A DNA stretch of 64,000 nt, from the NCBI RefSeq assembly GCF_003569045.1, contig NZ_BFCB01000001.1:279189-343188 (forward strand), given 5' to 3'. Below the pieces are notes generated by a model. It saw only the letters and a program-made list of their open reading frames with translations. It searched no databases and was not told where the DNA came from. This DNA is from Aggregatilinea lenta (GTDB taxonomy: Bacteria; Chloroflexota; Anaerolineae; Aggregatilineales; Aggregatilineaceae). The translations under genes were made by a program, and so were the position numbers. This document shows positions 25,493-33,812 of this stretch, in pieces. Position 1 is the first letter of the stretch. Each line of letters starts with the position of its first letter.

Positions 25493-26496
25493 GGCGTAGG
25501 GTAGTCGAGCATCAGCACTTCGAGCGCCAGCCGCGCGTTGGCGTTCTTGCCCAGCGCGACGATCGTCCGGCAGGTGGCGTCCAGCGCGTGGTGCGCGGCA
25601 GCCGTGCCGATGGCCTGCGCCAATGCGCTTAACTGCTCGGCGTGGTCATAGTTGGTGATGGGGGCCTGGCTGCCGCTGGCCAGCAGCAGCGCGTCGCGCC
25701 AGTAGCCCTGCCAGACGTCCAGCAGGGGCAGCAGCGCGCCCTTGTCGCCCGGCATGCCCTCGACGAGCTTAAAGCGCTCTCTGCGCTTGCCCTGGAGCGC
25801 CTGTTCCAGCAGAACGACCGCCTGCTGGCGCAGCTCCAGTTCTTCCGGGGCCTGGAGCGCCGCAATTGCCCAGCCGATGCGCCCACCGGACAGCCGCGCC
25901 AGCATCTCGGCCTGCTCTGGCGGCGCGTCGTAGCGCTCGACCAGCGCATCGCGCACGGTTTGCAGTGGCAGCGGACGCAGCTGGATCGGCTGGCAGCGCG
26001 ACACGATGGTCGGCAGCAAAGCGTCGGTCGATTCGGCGGTGAGGATGATTACCACGTCGCGCGTCGGCTCCTCCAGCGTCTTCAGCAAGGCGTTCGCGGC
26101 GGCGGGGTTGGCCTCGTGGAAGCGCCGCAGGATGGCGACGCGGTAGCGGGCCTCGTAGGGCCGCAGAGACAGCACCTGCTGAAGATCGCGGACCTGCTCG
26201 ATCTTCAATACGCTGCCTTTTTCGCCGGAGTCGATGATCGTCAGGTCCGGGTGGCTGCTGTGCGCGATCAGTCGGCATGCGCGGCACTCGCCGCACGGCG
26301 CGTGCTCCCCGGTGCAGACCAGCGCCGCCGCGAAGGCGCGCGCCAGCGTCGTCTTGCCGATGTGTCCTGGTCCGGTGATCAGGTAGGCGTGGCGCATCCG
26401 GTTGTGCCGCAGCGCGCGGTCGAGGTGCTCGATCGCCCACTCGTGCCCGATGACGGGCCAATACTGCGTTACGGAGGCCATGGTCGAGTTGCTCAT
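25489..26496 (-). CDS. holB: DNA polymerase III delta' subunit
   Basis: This 335-aa clamp-loader subunit starts WPVIGHEWAIEHLDRALRHNRMRHAYLITGPGHIGKTTLA, a Walker-A-like loop. The zinc-knuckle cysteines are CTGEHAPCGECRACRL. The AAA+ core continues with IEQVRDLQQVLSLRPYEARYRVAIL, the AANALLKTLEEP signature and ILTAESTDALLPTIVSRCQPIQL. It helps load the sliding clamp during replication. The upstream LysM/M23 gene ends 2 bp before its start. Confidence 0.93.
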   Translation of the reverse strand: MSNSTMASVTQYWPVIGHEWAIEHLDRALRHNRMRHAYLITGPGHIGKTTLARAFAAALVCTGEHAPCGECRACRLIAHSSHPDLTIIDSGEKGSVLKIEQVRDLQQVLSLRPYEARYRVAILRRFHEANPAAANALLKTLEEPTRDVVIILTAESTDALLPTIVSRCQPIQLRPLPLQTVRDALVERYDAPPEQAEMLARLSGGRIGWAIAALQAPEELELRQQAVVLLEQALQGKRRERFKLVEGMPGDKGALLPLLDVWQGYWRDALLLASGSQAPITNYDHAEQLSALAQAIGTAAAHHALDATCRTIVALGKNANARLALEVLMLDYPTP

Positions 26497-26497
26497 G

Positions 26498-27829
26498 CTA
26501 GAAGCTCACGTAATCCTGCGGGTTGCGCGGGTTAAAGTTCGCGTCGCGGACCTCGAAGTGCAGGTGCGGGCCACTGCTGTTACCCGTGCTGCCGACCTGC
26601 CCGATCTGCTGTCCGGCGCTGACGTTCTGGCCGCAGCGCACGCTGTAGCCGTTCAGGTGAGCGTAGACGGTGAAGGCCACGCCGTGCGCCACGACGACCA
26701 CGTTGCCGTAGCCGTAGCTGCTCCATCCGGCATAGACCACCGTGCCCGCGCCCGCCGCGCCGACCGGCGTCCCGGTGCCCATCGACGGCGAGAGGTCCAC
26801 GCCTTCGTGCGCGCCGGGGATAAAGCCTTGCATCCAGGTATAACCCGCGCTGAGCGGGTTGTTGACCGGCAGCGTGCCGCCGCTGACGTTCGCCGTGCAG
26901 CCCCAAAGCGAATAGGAGCCGGAGACACTGCCCGAGCTGCCCGCGCCCGCGTTGCTAGTGTTGGCGGCCAGCAGGTTCATCTGCTCGCCCTTCGCGCCGG
27001 GGATGACGACCTTCATGCCGGGCGTCAGCAGCGTATCTTCGGTCGAGCCGAACAGGCTGAACGAGACCGTATTGTTGTACTCGGAGTCGATGATCGCGTA
27101 TGGATCGACGTCGTACTTCTCGGCAAGCTGGCCGATGGTCATGTTTTCGGTGACTTCGTAATACACGCCGTCCACCGGCATGATGTTGATCTGCACGCCG
27201 GGGCGCATGGGGTTGATCGAGTTACGGCTGTTGGACCAGATGATCGTGTAGAAGTCGTTGAGGCCGAACTTTGACGCGACGCTTTCCAGCGTGTCGCCCT
27301 GCTGGACGGTGTACTGCACGACCTCGGTGCGCTCCTGCTGCGACTGGATCGTGAACGGATCGTTCGCGCGCGTGATGACGTAGGCGACCGGCTGCTGCGG
27401 TACCGGCGTCAGCAGGGCGGCGGCGATCTCGTCGGCGGCAGGCGTCGAATAGACGCGCGGCCCGGCGGCCTGGGCCGGGAGCGCGGTCGCGTCGTCTTCG
27501 GCAGGGGCGTCGGTCGGTGGGATGCGCACGGTGGCCGTGGGAGCGGCGTCCTGCACGACGGACTGCGCGGTCGGTTCGGGCGTGACGTCCGATTCTTCGC
27601 TCGTCAGCCAGATGACGGTCGCGCCCATCGTCAGCACCAGCGCGCCGATCAGCATCAGGGCCGCGACGATCTGGCTGGCGCGGCTGCGCGGCGGGTCCTG
27701 GCGGACCATGCTGGACGGGTTGGTGTCGTCGCTGCTCAGCGGCGGCTCTTCGTTCCGCAGGCGCTCGTCCAGGCTCACCGGCTCGTGCGGATTTGTATCC
27801 TCGAGCGAGATCTCGGGTTCGTCGATCAT
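26498..27829 (-). CDS. Membrane-anchored LysM / M23 peptidoglycan endopeptidase
   Basis: This 443-aa protein starts at the ATG at 27829. A cytoplasmic acidic N-terminus precedes one membrane segment (about 50-75, IVAALMLIGALVLTMGATVIW). A Thr/Pro/Ala linker leads to two LysM-like domains (VVQYTVQQGDTLESVASKFG and YYEVTENMTIGQLAEKYDVD). The C-terminal M23 domain has the metal ligands in HEGVDLSPS and the HLHFEVRD motif, with VVVVAHGVAFTVYAHL between. It would cut peptide cross-bridges or regulate an amidase at the cell surface. It precedes holB in one leftward unit. Confidence 0.9.
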   Translation of the reverse strand: MIDEPEISLEDTNPHEPVSLDERLRNEEPPLSSDDTNPSSMVRQDPPRSRASQIVAALMLIGALVLTMGATVIWLTSEESDVTPEPTAQSVVQDAAPTATVRIPPTDAPAEDDATALPAQAAGPRVYSTPAADEIAAALLTPVPQQPVAYVITRANDPFTIQSQQERTEVVQYTVQQGDTLESVASKFGLNDFYTIIWSNSRNSINPMRPGVQINIMPVDGVYYEVTENMTIGQLAEKYDVDPYAIIDSEYNNTVSFSLFGSTEDTLLTPGMKVVIPGAKGEQMNLLAANTSNAGAGSSGSVSGSYSLWGCTANVSGGTLPVNNPLSAGYTWMQGFIPGAHEGVDLSPSMGTGTPVGAAGAGTVVYAGWSSYGYGNVVVVAHGVAFTVYAHLNGYSVRCGQNVSAGQQIGQVGSTGNSSGPHLHFEVRDANFNPRNPQDYVSF

Positions 27830-27955
27830 ATTAGCACTGCTCCATCGTCCGTGCCTACCAATACCCCCCAGTTCACCGCGCGGGATCGTACCCCAGCGGC
27901 CTCGATCCTGCAATCGTGGCCGGCGGGGTAGGCGAACGGGCCTCGTGCCAGCAGC

Positions 27956-27993
27956 AAAAACCACGCCCCGGCGGAACGTCCGCCAGGGCGTGG
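27956..27993 (-). terminator. Terminator of the five-repeat protein gene
   Basis: On the minus strand the arms CCACGCCCTGGCGGA and TCCGCCGGGGCGTGG pair with one mismatch, and TTTTTGC follows. It lies 27 bp after the stop at 28020. Confidence 0.8.
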
Positions 27994-28019
27994 GTGCGAT
28001 TGGGGATACGGGGCGCGTG

Positions 28020-30482
28020 TTACCCGGTGCTCCAGGTTTCGCCCAGGTGGACCGTCGTGCCGTCCGGCATGGGGATGACCAGCCGCCCGTCGGGATCGGT
28101 CGACGTGGGGGCCGTGTAGCCCTGCTCGGCAGCGGTGCCCCAACCCAGGCGGTCGCGTACGCCCGCCTGCCCGGACCAGATCGCCCCGAAGCCGCGCTGC
28201 GGTGCGACGAGTCCCTCCGGCGCGGTTTCGGTGACCGTCTCCGCGTCGCCATCGGTCCAGTTGTCGTGATAGATCCCGAAACTGCCGTCCTCGTAAAGCA
28301 CGTAGATCGTCTGGGTCGCGCCCAGCCAGATCATCACGCCGTGCTCGAACGGCTGGAAGGCGGCGGCATCGTCGGCGGGCGCTTCTTCCGGCGCTGCGCC
28401 AGTCGCTCCTTCTGTTTCAGCGGACACCGTGACGGCGCGCATCGGCCCGGTGCTGCTCTCGCCGAAAGTCGCCAGCGTATAGGTGACGCCCTGGCCGGTC
28501 GCCAGTGTAACGTCCATCTCGCCGCTCGGCGCGAGGTCGTCGTGGACCTGCGCCACGCGACCGGACGGCAGCGTTTCGGTCAGCGATACGTGGGCGGCGG
28601 TGGTGTCCCACGCCAGATGGATCGCGTCGCCGGGCTGGCCCGAGGCCGGGTCCGCCGTGAAGCGATTGATCGTGATGCCGGTGACCGGCGGCTCGATGGG
28701 CAGCCACAGCGTGTTCTCTGCCAGGGTGCTGTCGTCGGCGAGGCTCGCCAGCCGGGCGCGCAGGATCACGACGTCCGCGTTGCCGGGATCCACCGGCGCG
28801 ACGGTACCCTGTCCGCTGGCGGGCACGAGCGCACTCGGGCGCGGCAGTTCGACGTTGAGCACGGATCCGTCCGGCAGAATTTGCTCGAAGACGAGGTTGC
28901 TGTTTTCCGCCGGGCGATCGACCTGCCACGCGACGGCGACGCGCGCCGTGCCGTCCGCGAGCTGGCTGCGCTGTACGCTGGGATCGGTGGTGGTGAAGCG
29001 GCTTACGAGCGGCTGGATCGTAGCCGGATCGATCGGAATCGTCAGGTCGGCCTGGGTATAGGTGCTGCCGTTGGCCGTGTCGATCAGGCGCAGGCGTAGC
29101 GTGACGTCGCTGGCGTCACCGCCCGGCGAAACGGGTGCGATCTGGCCCGCGCCTGCCGTGGGCACCTGCGGATCGTCGCGCGGCAGCTCGATGTTGACCG
29201 ACGAGCCGTCCGCCAGCACCTGTTCGAACCTGAGGTTGCTGCCGTCGGGCCGGTTGTTGACCTGCCAGTAGACCTGCACCCGCGCGATGCCGTCCGCCAT
29301 CTGGCCCGCGTTGACGGTGGCGTCGGTCGCCGTAAAGGACACGATCTCCGGGTCGCCCAGCGGCTCGGTCGTGATTGGGATCACCAGATCGCGCTGGGCG
29401 TAGGTGTCGCCCGATGCCAGATCGATCAGGCGCAGGCGCAGCGTGACCTCGGCGAGACTACCGCCCGGCAGAATCGGCGCGACGACGCCCGTCCCGGACG
29501 ACGGCACGGTCGGGTCGCCGCGAGGCAGCTCGATGTTCACGCTGTCGCCGGAGGCCATCACCTGCTCGAACAGGATGTTGCTGTTGGGCGGGCGGCTGAC
29601 CACGTCCCAGGCGACGGCGACGCGCGCGCTGCGGTTCGCCAGCGCATCGGCGTTGACGGCGGGTGCTGTCGTCGAAAACGACGTGATTTCAGGATCGGCG
29701 GGCGTGCCGATGGCGTACACGATCTCGCGCTGGTCGTAGACTCGCCCCGTCACGAGGTCCACCAGCCGGGCGCGCAGCGTGAACGATCTCGCGTCGCTGC
29801 CGGGCGCAACCGGCGCAAGTTCACCCGATCCGCTGTCGGGCAGCCAGGGATCGTCGCGCGGAAGCTCGACACTCACCGCGCTGCCGTCCGGCATCACCTG
29901 CTCGAAGACGAGATTGGCCGTCGCGGGGCGGTTGGCCGTGCTCCACTCGACCGGGGTGCGCGCTGCGCCGCCTTCCAGATTGGCCAGCGTCGGCTCCACG
30001 CCGTAGCTCGTGAACGAGACGATCGCCGGGCGGTCGGGGTTAGTGCCACCCGTGTCGCCCGTGTCGCTGATCGGCAGCACGATCTGCTGCTCGTCGTAGA
30101 TCTCGCCCGTAATCACGTTCACTAACTGGGCGCGCAGCGTGATCTCGGTCGCGTCCTCGGAGGGCAGGATCGGCGCGGCGACGCCCGATCCACTGTCCGG
30201 CACCCACGGCGTATCGCGCGGGATCTCGGCGTTGATCGCGTCGCCGTTGGGCAGAATCTGGTCAAAGTTCAGGTTGGTGATCCGGGTGCGCCCGGCGGTT
30301 GCCCAGGTAATCGGCACGCGCGCACTGCGCTGTTCCAGGGCGGCGCGGCTGACGTCCGTGGCCGTGGTGGTGAAGGCCGTGATCGCCGGCGCGCTCGACT
30401 GCGTGGGCGGGGCGGCCAGGGCGCTGCCCGGCCCCGCCACGACGATTGCGGCCAGGGTCAGGAGTACAAGAAGTCGTTTCAT
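28020..30482 (-). CDS. Secreted protein with five tandem ~107-residue repeats and an LGWG-type C-terminal domain
   Basis: This 820-aa protein starts at 30482 (second ATG, six nt after GAGGA). Its signal peptide is MKRLLVLLTLAAIVVAGPGSALA. Five repeats of about 107 residues start near residues 32, 152, 264, 378 and 491. Each goes PxIxxFTTT, ARVxVxW, NLxFEQxxxDG, xxxELPRDDPxVP, SGxGxxAPxxPG, TLRxRLxDxxxGxxY, IxxPI. A divergent Ig-like segment (about 598-690) follows. The C-terminal domain (about 715-820) has FEHGVMIWLGATQTIYVLYEDG and RGFGAIWSGQAGVRDRLGWG, and it recurs in the lipoprotein at 60839-61696. I do not recognise the repeat family. The repeats look like beta-sandwich modules of an exposed surface protein. 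It is monocistronic with its own terminator. Confidence 0.85.
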   Translation of the reverse strand: MKRLLVLLTLAAIVVAGPGSALAAPPTQSSAPAITAFTTTATDVSRAALEQRSARVPITWATAGRTRITNLNFDQILPNGDAINAEIPRDTPWVPDSGSGVAAPILPSEDATEITLRAQLVNVITGEIYDEQQIVLPISDTGDTGGTNPDRPAIVSFTSYGVEPTLANLEGGAARTPVEWSTANRPATANLVFEQVMPDGSAVSVELPRDDPWLPDSGSGELAPVAPGSDARSFTLRARLVDLVTGRVYDQREIVYAIGTPADPEITSFSTTAPAVNADALANRSARVAVAWDVVSRPPNSNILFEQVMASGDSVNIELPRGDPTVPSSGTGVVAPILPGGSLAEVTLRLRLIDLASGDTYAQRDLVIPITTEPLGDPEIVSFTATDATVNAGQMADGIARVQVYWQVNNRPDGSNLRFEQVLADGSSVNIELPRDDPQVPTAGAGQIAPVSPGGDASDVTLRLRLIDTANGSTYTQADLTIPIDPATIQPLVSRFTTTDPSVQRSQLADGTARVAVAWQVDRPAENSNLVFEQILPDGSVLNVELPRPSALVPASGQGTVAPVDPGNADVVILRARLASLADDSTLAENTLWLPIEPPVTGITINRFTADPASGQPGDAIHLAWDTTAAHVSLTETLPSGRVAQVHDDLAPSGEMDVTLATGQGVTYTLATFGESSTGPMRAVTVSAETEGATGAAPEEAPADDAAAFQPFEHGVMIWLGATQTIYVLYEDGSFGIYHDNWTDGDAETVTETAPEGLVAPQRGFGAIWSGQAGVRDRLGWGTAAEQGYTAPTSTDPDGRLVIPMPDGTTVHLGETWSTG

Positions 30483-30665
30483 GGTCATTCCTCGATCTGC
30501 ATCGCCGTGCCGGGGCGTGTGCACCAGGCAGGCGGAAGACGCGGAGGCACAAGCATGCCTCTACTACCCTCTATTATGCGTGATCTTGCACCGGAATGAA
30601 CAACGGCTGCGCGGCGCTTGGCCTGCTGTATTGACGGGTAAAAGCATGTCAGCGAGCCTGCAGGA

Positions 30666-30713
30666 GCGGGTTTCTAACCCGCCCGGTAGGGGCGTATGGC
30701 CATACGCCCCTAC
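30666..30713. repeat. Palindromic repeat family 2, copy with adjacent hairpin
   Basis: GTAGGGGCGTATGG and CCATACGCCCCTAC form a perfect 28-bp palindrome at 30686-30713. Directly before it GCGGGTT/AACCCGC makes a 7-bp hairpin (30666-30682). It lies between two genes with no open frame. Confidence 0.75.
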
Positions 30714-30771
30714 ACAGTCCATTCGCAAACAGGATCGCTGTTTTGCCCTTTAATTCTCGCTGGGTTCTCGA

Positions 30772-31413
30772 CTAGGCCCGGCCCTCGATTTCGGCGCGCA
30801 GCCGCTCGAAGTAGGCGACCATCGCAGCGTGGCGCTCGCGTGCGATGGCGCGCCCGGTGGCGGTCGTCAGCCGGTCCTGGATCTTGGACAGCTTGTAGAC
30901 GAACTCGTGATACGCGGTGTGATCCGGCCCATCGCCCGCGTAGCCGTCAGGGACCTCGCCCCACAGCCGCTGGCCCATCATGCCGCCGTAGGCGTAGGCG
31001 CGCGCGATGCCGATCGCGCCGATGGCGTCCAGCTTGTCCGCGTCAAACACGGTCTTAGCCTCAATGGTCTGCGGATCGATGCTGTTGCGGAAGCGGTGCG
31101 CGGCGATGCAGTGCGCCACGGCGTCGACGAAGTCGTTCGAGGGCGGCGGGTCCTGCCGGGCCAGGATTTTCCGGGCGGCGTCGGCGGCCAGTAGCGCGTG
31201 ATCGCCCACTTTGGCATCGCCTGCCGCGTGGCCCTGGTCCTCGTCGGCGCGGTGGATGTCGTGCAGCAGCACCGCCGTCTCAACCACGGCCAGATTCGCG
31301 CCTTCCGCCTGCCCGATGCGCCGCGCCAGCGCCAGCACGCGCAGCACGTGGTCGAAGTCGTGGATCGGATCGCTGCCATCGTAAAGGGGACGCGCAAACT
31401 CGACGGTGATCAT
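30772..31413 (-). CDS. HD-domain phosphohydrolase
   Basis: This 213-aa protein starts at 31413 behind GGAGGCCCCA; an upstream frame extension would enter the tRNA leader. HD-fold metal ligands are visible in HDFDHVLRVLALA, ETAVLLHDIHRADEDQGH and DADKLDAIGAIGIARAYAYGG. The size and spacing resemble the YpgQ/YedJ group, which hydrolyses nucleotides or their triphosphates. The substrate is not known. tRNA-Ser lies just upstream on the same strand. Confidence 0.88.
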   Translation of the reverse strand: MITVEFARPLYDGSDPIHDFDHVLRVLALARRIGQAEGANLAVVETAVLLHDIHRADEDQGHAAGDAKVGDHALLAADAARKILARQDPPPSNDFVDAVAHCIAAHRFRNSIDPQTIEAKTVFDADKLDAIGAIGIARAYAYGGMMGQRLWGEVPDGYAGDGPDHTAYHEFVYKLSKIQDRLTTATGRAIARERHAAMVAYFERLRAEIEGRA

Positions 31414-31490
31414 TGGGGCCTCCTGGGGTCGGAAACGGAACCAAAAACGGCAGACGTGGGATTCCGGCTGCCGTTTCAGGGTCATTCTGG

Positions 31491-31580
31491 CGGAGAGGGT
31501 GGGATTTGAACCCACGGAGCGGAGTTACCGCTCACGCGCTTTCCAGACGCGCGCATTCGGCCAGACTATGCTACCTCTCC
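31491..31580 (-). tRNA. tRNA-Ser (anticodon GGA)
   Basis: Read on the minus strand, the acceptor GGAGAGG pairs with CCTCTCC. The anticodon stem GCGCGT/GCGCGT-type holds the loop CTGGAAA, giving GGA. A long variable arm (GAGCGGTAACTCCGCTC) marks a class II tRNA, and the T loop is GGTTCAAATCC. The tRNA is 90 nt, with discriminator G and no encoded CCA. Confidence 0.96.
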
Positions 31581-31652
31581 GAACGGGGTGAAGCTGGCGC
31601 AATTATAACGGCGCGGCGGGAGGGGGTCAATAGTGAGGGCGGTAGTGCTCCT

Positions 31653-32540
31653 CTACCGAACTATTGTCGGGCAGGGCATTGGTCTCCACTGTGGCGATTG
31701 ACTTGTTACGAAGGCATCTGTAATCTGCCTCACATGAGACCCATCCGCATCCATGATGTAAATTTGCCAAACCCCACTCCGGTTAGAGCTAAACGTAATG
31801 CGTTTTCCATCAGGGGACCAATCGGGTTCAGCGTCAGTTCCTTCATTAAACGTTAGCCGCCTGACATGTGAGCCGTCGGCATTCATAACATACAGTTCCC
31901 AGTTACCGTCCCGATCCGATGAAAAAGCAATCTGATTGCCGTCCGGAGACCAGTCGGGCTCAAGATCCTTTCCGGGATCATTCGTGAGAGGATGAAGTTC
32001 AGAACCATCAACCGTGATGGTGAAAATATCAAAGTTATCATCTTTTTTGGCGTCAAAAGCGATCAGATCGCCAGCGGGCGACCAATCGGAACTAAACGGG
32101 TGTAGTGTGGCATCTGTCACGCGAAGGAAACTCATGTCTTTGAGATGCAGTATGTCCAGACCCCAATAACCCTCTCTTCCAGATGATAGTGCCAGGTTTG
32201 TACCATCAGGTGACCAGCTAGGATCTTCATAATCAGTCTGGATAGCTTCAATGCGTTGCGTGGGGCTATTAGCTGCTGATAGCCTTGCCGGGATGATATA
32301 AATGTCTGTGCCCGATCTATAGGCTATGTTGCACCCATCGGATGACCATGCGGGAGCAAGTCCGTGCGCCAGTTTAATTGGCTCATCGTGATCCAAGTCC
32401 AGAAGGTATATATTAATCTCAAGTCCCCCAGAAATGTAGGCAATCACATCGTTTGTATAGACGCCGGATGTAACCTTGGCCTCCGATTGGAATAGAATTG
32501 CCGCCCCTATCGTCAGAGTTATAAGACAACGCCATTTCAT
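31653..32540 (-). CDS. TolB-like beta-propeller protein, secreted
   Basis: This 295-aa protein starts MKWRCLITLTIGAAILFQSEAK, a signal peptide. PD40/TolB propeller blades repeat: SWSPDGTNLALSS, DWSPAGDLIAFDA, DWSPDGNQIAFSSDRDGNWELY, DWSPDGKRITFSSNRSGVWQIY and MDADGSHVRQIT. This type of domain binds other envelope proteins or acts as a protein-interaction platform. The coding DNA is clearly AT-richer than neighbouring genes and uses codons such as AAT and GAT freely, so it may have been acquired. Confidence 0.85.
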   Translation of the reverse strand: MKWRCLITLTIGAAILFQSEAKVTSGVYTNDVIAYISGGLEINIYLLDLDHDEPIKLAHGLAPAWSSDGCNIAYRSGTDIYIIPARLSAANSPTQRIEAIQTDYEDPSWSPDGTNLALSSGREGYWGLDILHLKDMSFLRVTDATLHPFSSDWSPAGDLIAFDAKKDDNFDIFTITVDGSELHPLTNDPGKDLEPDWSPDGNQIAFSSDRDGNWELYVMNADGSHVRRLTFNEGTDAEPDWSPDGKRITFSSNRSGVWQIYIMDADGSHVRQITDAFVTSQSPQWRPMPCPTIVR

Positions 32541-32610
32541 GAATGGCTCTCCAGTGTGATAGAGGAACCATTAGCAAGGGAGAGGAGCCTGTGCACATCT
32601 TCAACTGTGA

Positions 32611-33366
32611 TCAATGCTCTGCTACACACCGGATCGGGCGGTCCGGCTTGCCGTCGATGCTCAGGTGCAGGCCGAAGTACGGCGACGGATCGAGCGTGTT
32701 GTTGATGTCCGCCTCGTTCATGAACGATCCGTCCGGCTCGCTCTTGACGATGCTCAGGTGCACGTGCAGGCCGACCGGGGCAAGCGCGTCGCCCGCATAC
32801 TCGCCCTGGTGGCCCAATAGCGTCCCCTGCTCGACCCACACTTCACTCGTGCCGGGCGGGAATGCGTCATCCACGAATGACGTTTTGCCGTCCTCCGACG
32901 CCATGTGCGTGTAGTAGGTCCAGATCGTGTCGCCGGGATGCAGCGGATCGTCGTGGCGGATGATCACCGTCGATTTCCACTCCGGCAGGCGCGTCAGGGT
33001 ACCCTCGTACACGGCATACACCGGAACTTCGCCCGGATCGCCGTCTCCGAAGATGTCGATCCCGCTGTGACGGTGCAGCACGGTGTAGGGGCCGTCGGGA
33101 TCGCGCCACAGCAGGCCGATGAAGCCCTCCGATGGCAGCAAGAACGGCGCGCCGGGGCACTGCTCGCGCGTCGTGATCAGGTGGGCGCGGTCGCCGCGGT
33201 TATTGAACCACTCCCCGATGTACACGCCGCTGTTGCTCTGCGTATTGCCGTAGAGCTTCAGCGCCACGTATCCGGCGGCCACCACCGCGAGCGCGCCCAA
33301 ACCCGCCAGAATACCCTTTTGCCACCAAGCCAGCCGCCACAGGCGGATCAGGAATCGTTTTAGCAT
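32611..33366 (-). CDS. Membrane-anchored M23-family peptidase-like protein
   Basis: This 251-aa protein has an N-terminal membrane segment (about 18-40, KGILAGLGALAVVAAGYVAL). The extracellular domain has VLHRHSGIDIFGDGD, IRHDDPLHPGDTIWTYYTHM and GLHVHLSIVKSEPDG, corresponding to the HxxxD and HxH metal ligands of lysostaphin-type M23 peptidases. A long insert separates the motifs, so activity is probable but not certain. It is followed on the same strand by the TolB-like gene and preceded by the glutaredoxin gene. Confidence 0.82.
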   Translation of the reverse strand: MLKRFLIRLWRLAWWQKGILAGLGALAVVAAGYVALKLYGNTQSNSGVYIGEWFNNRGDRAHLITTREQCPGAPFLLPSEGFIGLLWRDPDGPYTVLHRHSGIDIFGDGDPGEVPVYAVYEGTLTRLPEWKSTVIIRHDDPLHPGDTIWTYYTHMASEDGKTSFVDDAFPPGTSEVWVEQGTLLGHQGEYAGDALAPVGLHVHLSIVKSEPDGSFMNEADINNTLDPSPYFGLHLSIDGKPDRPIRCVAEH

Positions 33367-33398
33367 GAGTGCGGTTGGTCAGCGCCAGCAGCCGGGCG

Positions 33399-33728
33399 CT
33401 ATTTTATGAAGCCGTGCTTGCGCAGCCAGTTTTCCAACGGGATTTCGCCCGGTTCGGTGATCATGCTGCCCCGGTCCACGTTGCGCGGACTTTCGCCCGC
33501 CGCCAGCGGAGCCGGATCTTCGTAGGGCAGGTCCTCGCCGGGGCGCGCCACGATGATGGTGGGTACGGACAGGAAGCCGGTCCAGTCCAGCACGCGCTGC
33601 TTGGCGACCGGGTCCCGGTCGATCAGCAGCTCGCGGTAGGGGATATTCTCGCGGTCGAGCACGCGCTTGGCCCGGCGAATGTAGGGACATGGCGAAAAAC
33701 GGCTGTACATCACGATCTCATAGTCCAT
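33399..33728 (-). CDS. Glutaredoxin-like thiol-disulfide protein (CPYI motif)
   Basis: This 109-aa protein has the thioredoxin fold N-terminus MDYEIVMYSRFSPCPYIRRAKRVLD. The active-site position reads S-P-C-P-Y-I, so only one Cys is present (monothiol-like). A cis-Pro motif SVPTIIVARPG and a helical C-terminus ENWLRKHGF follow. It could be a monothiol glutaredoxin or a related reductase in the cytoplasm. The extra 30 residues before the C-terminus are not typical. Confidence 0.8.
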   Translation of the reverse strand: MDYEIVMYSRFSPCPYIRRAKRVLDRENIPYRELLIDRDPVAKQRVLDWTGFLSVPTIIVARPGEDLPYEDPAPLAAGESPRNVDRGSMITEPGEIPLENWLRKHGFIK

Positions 33729-33812
33729 CTGGTCGAACTCTCCACCCTGTCAGGCAATTAAATCACAAAACGCCGCTCAATCCGGCGCACCGTGCGGCGG
33801 TCGCTGAGGCCA

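Noticed and set aside
32419-32604. Small open frame between the TolB-like and M23 genes
   Set aside because: It overlaps the start of the TolB-like gene in another frame and has no supporting signals.
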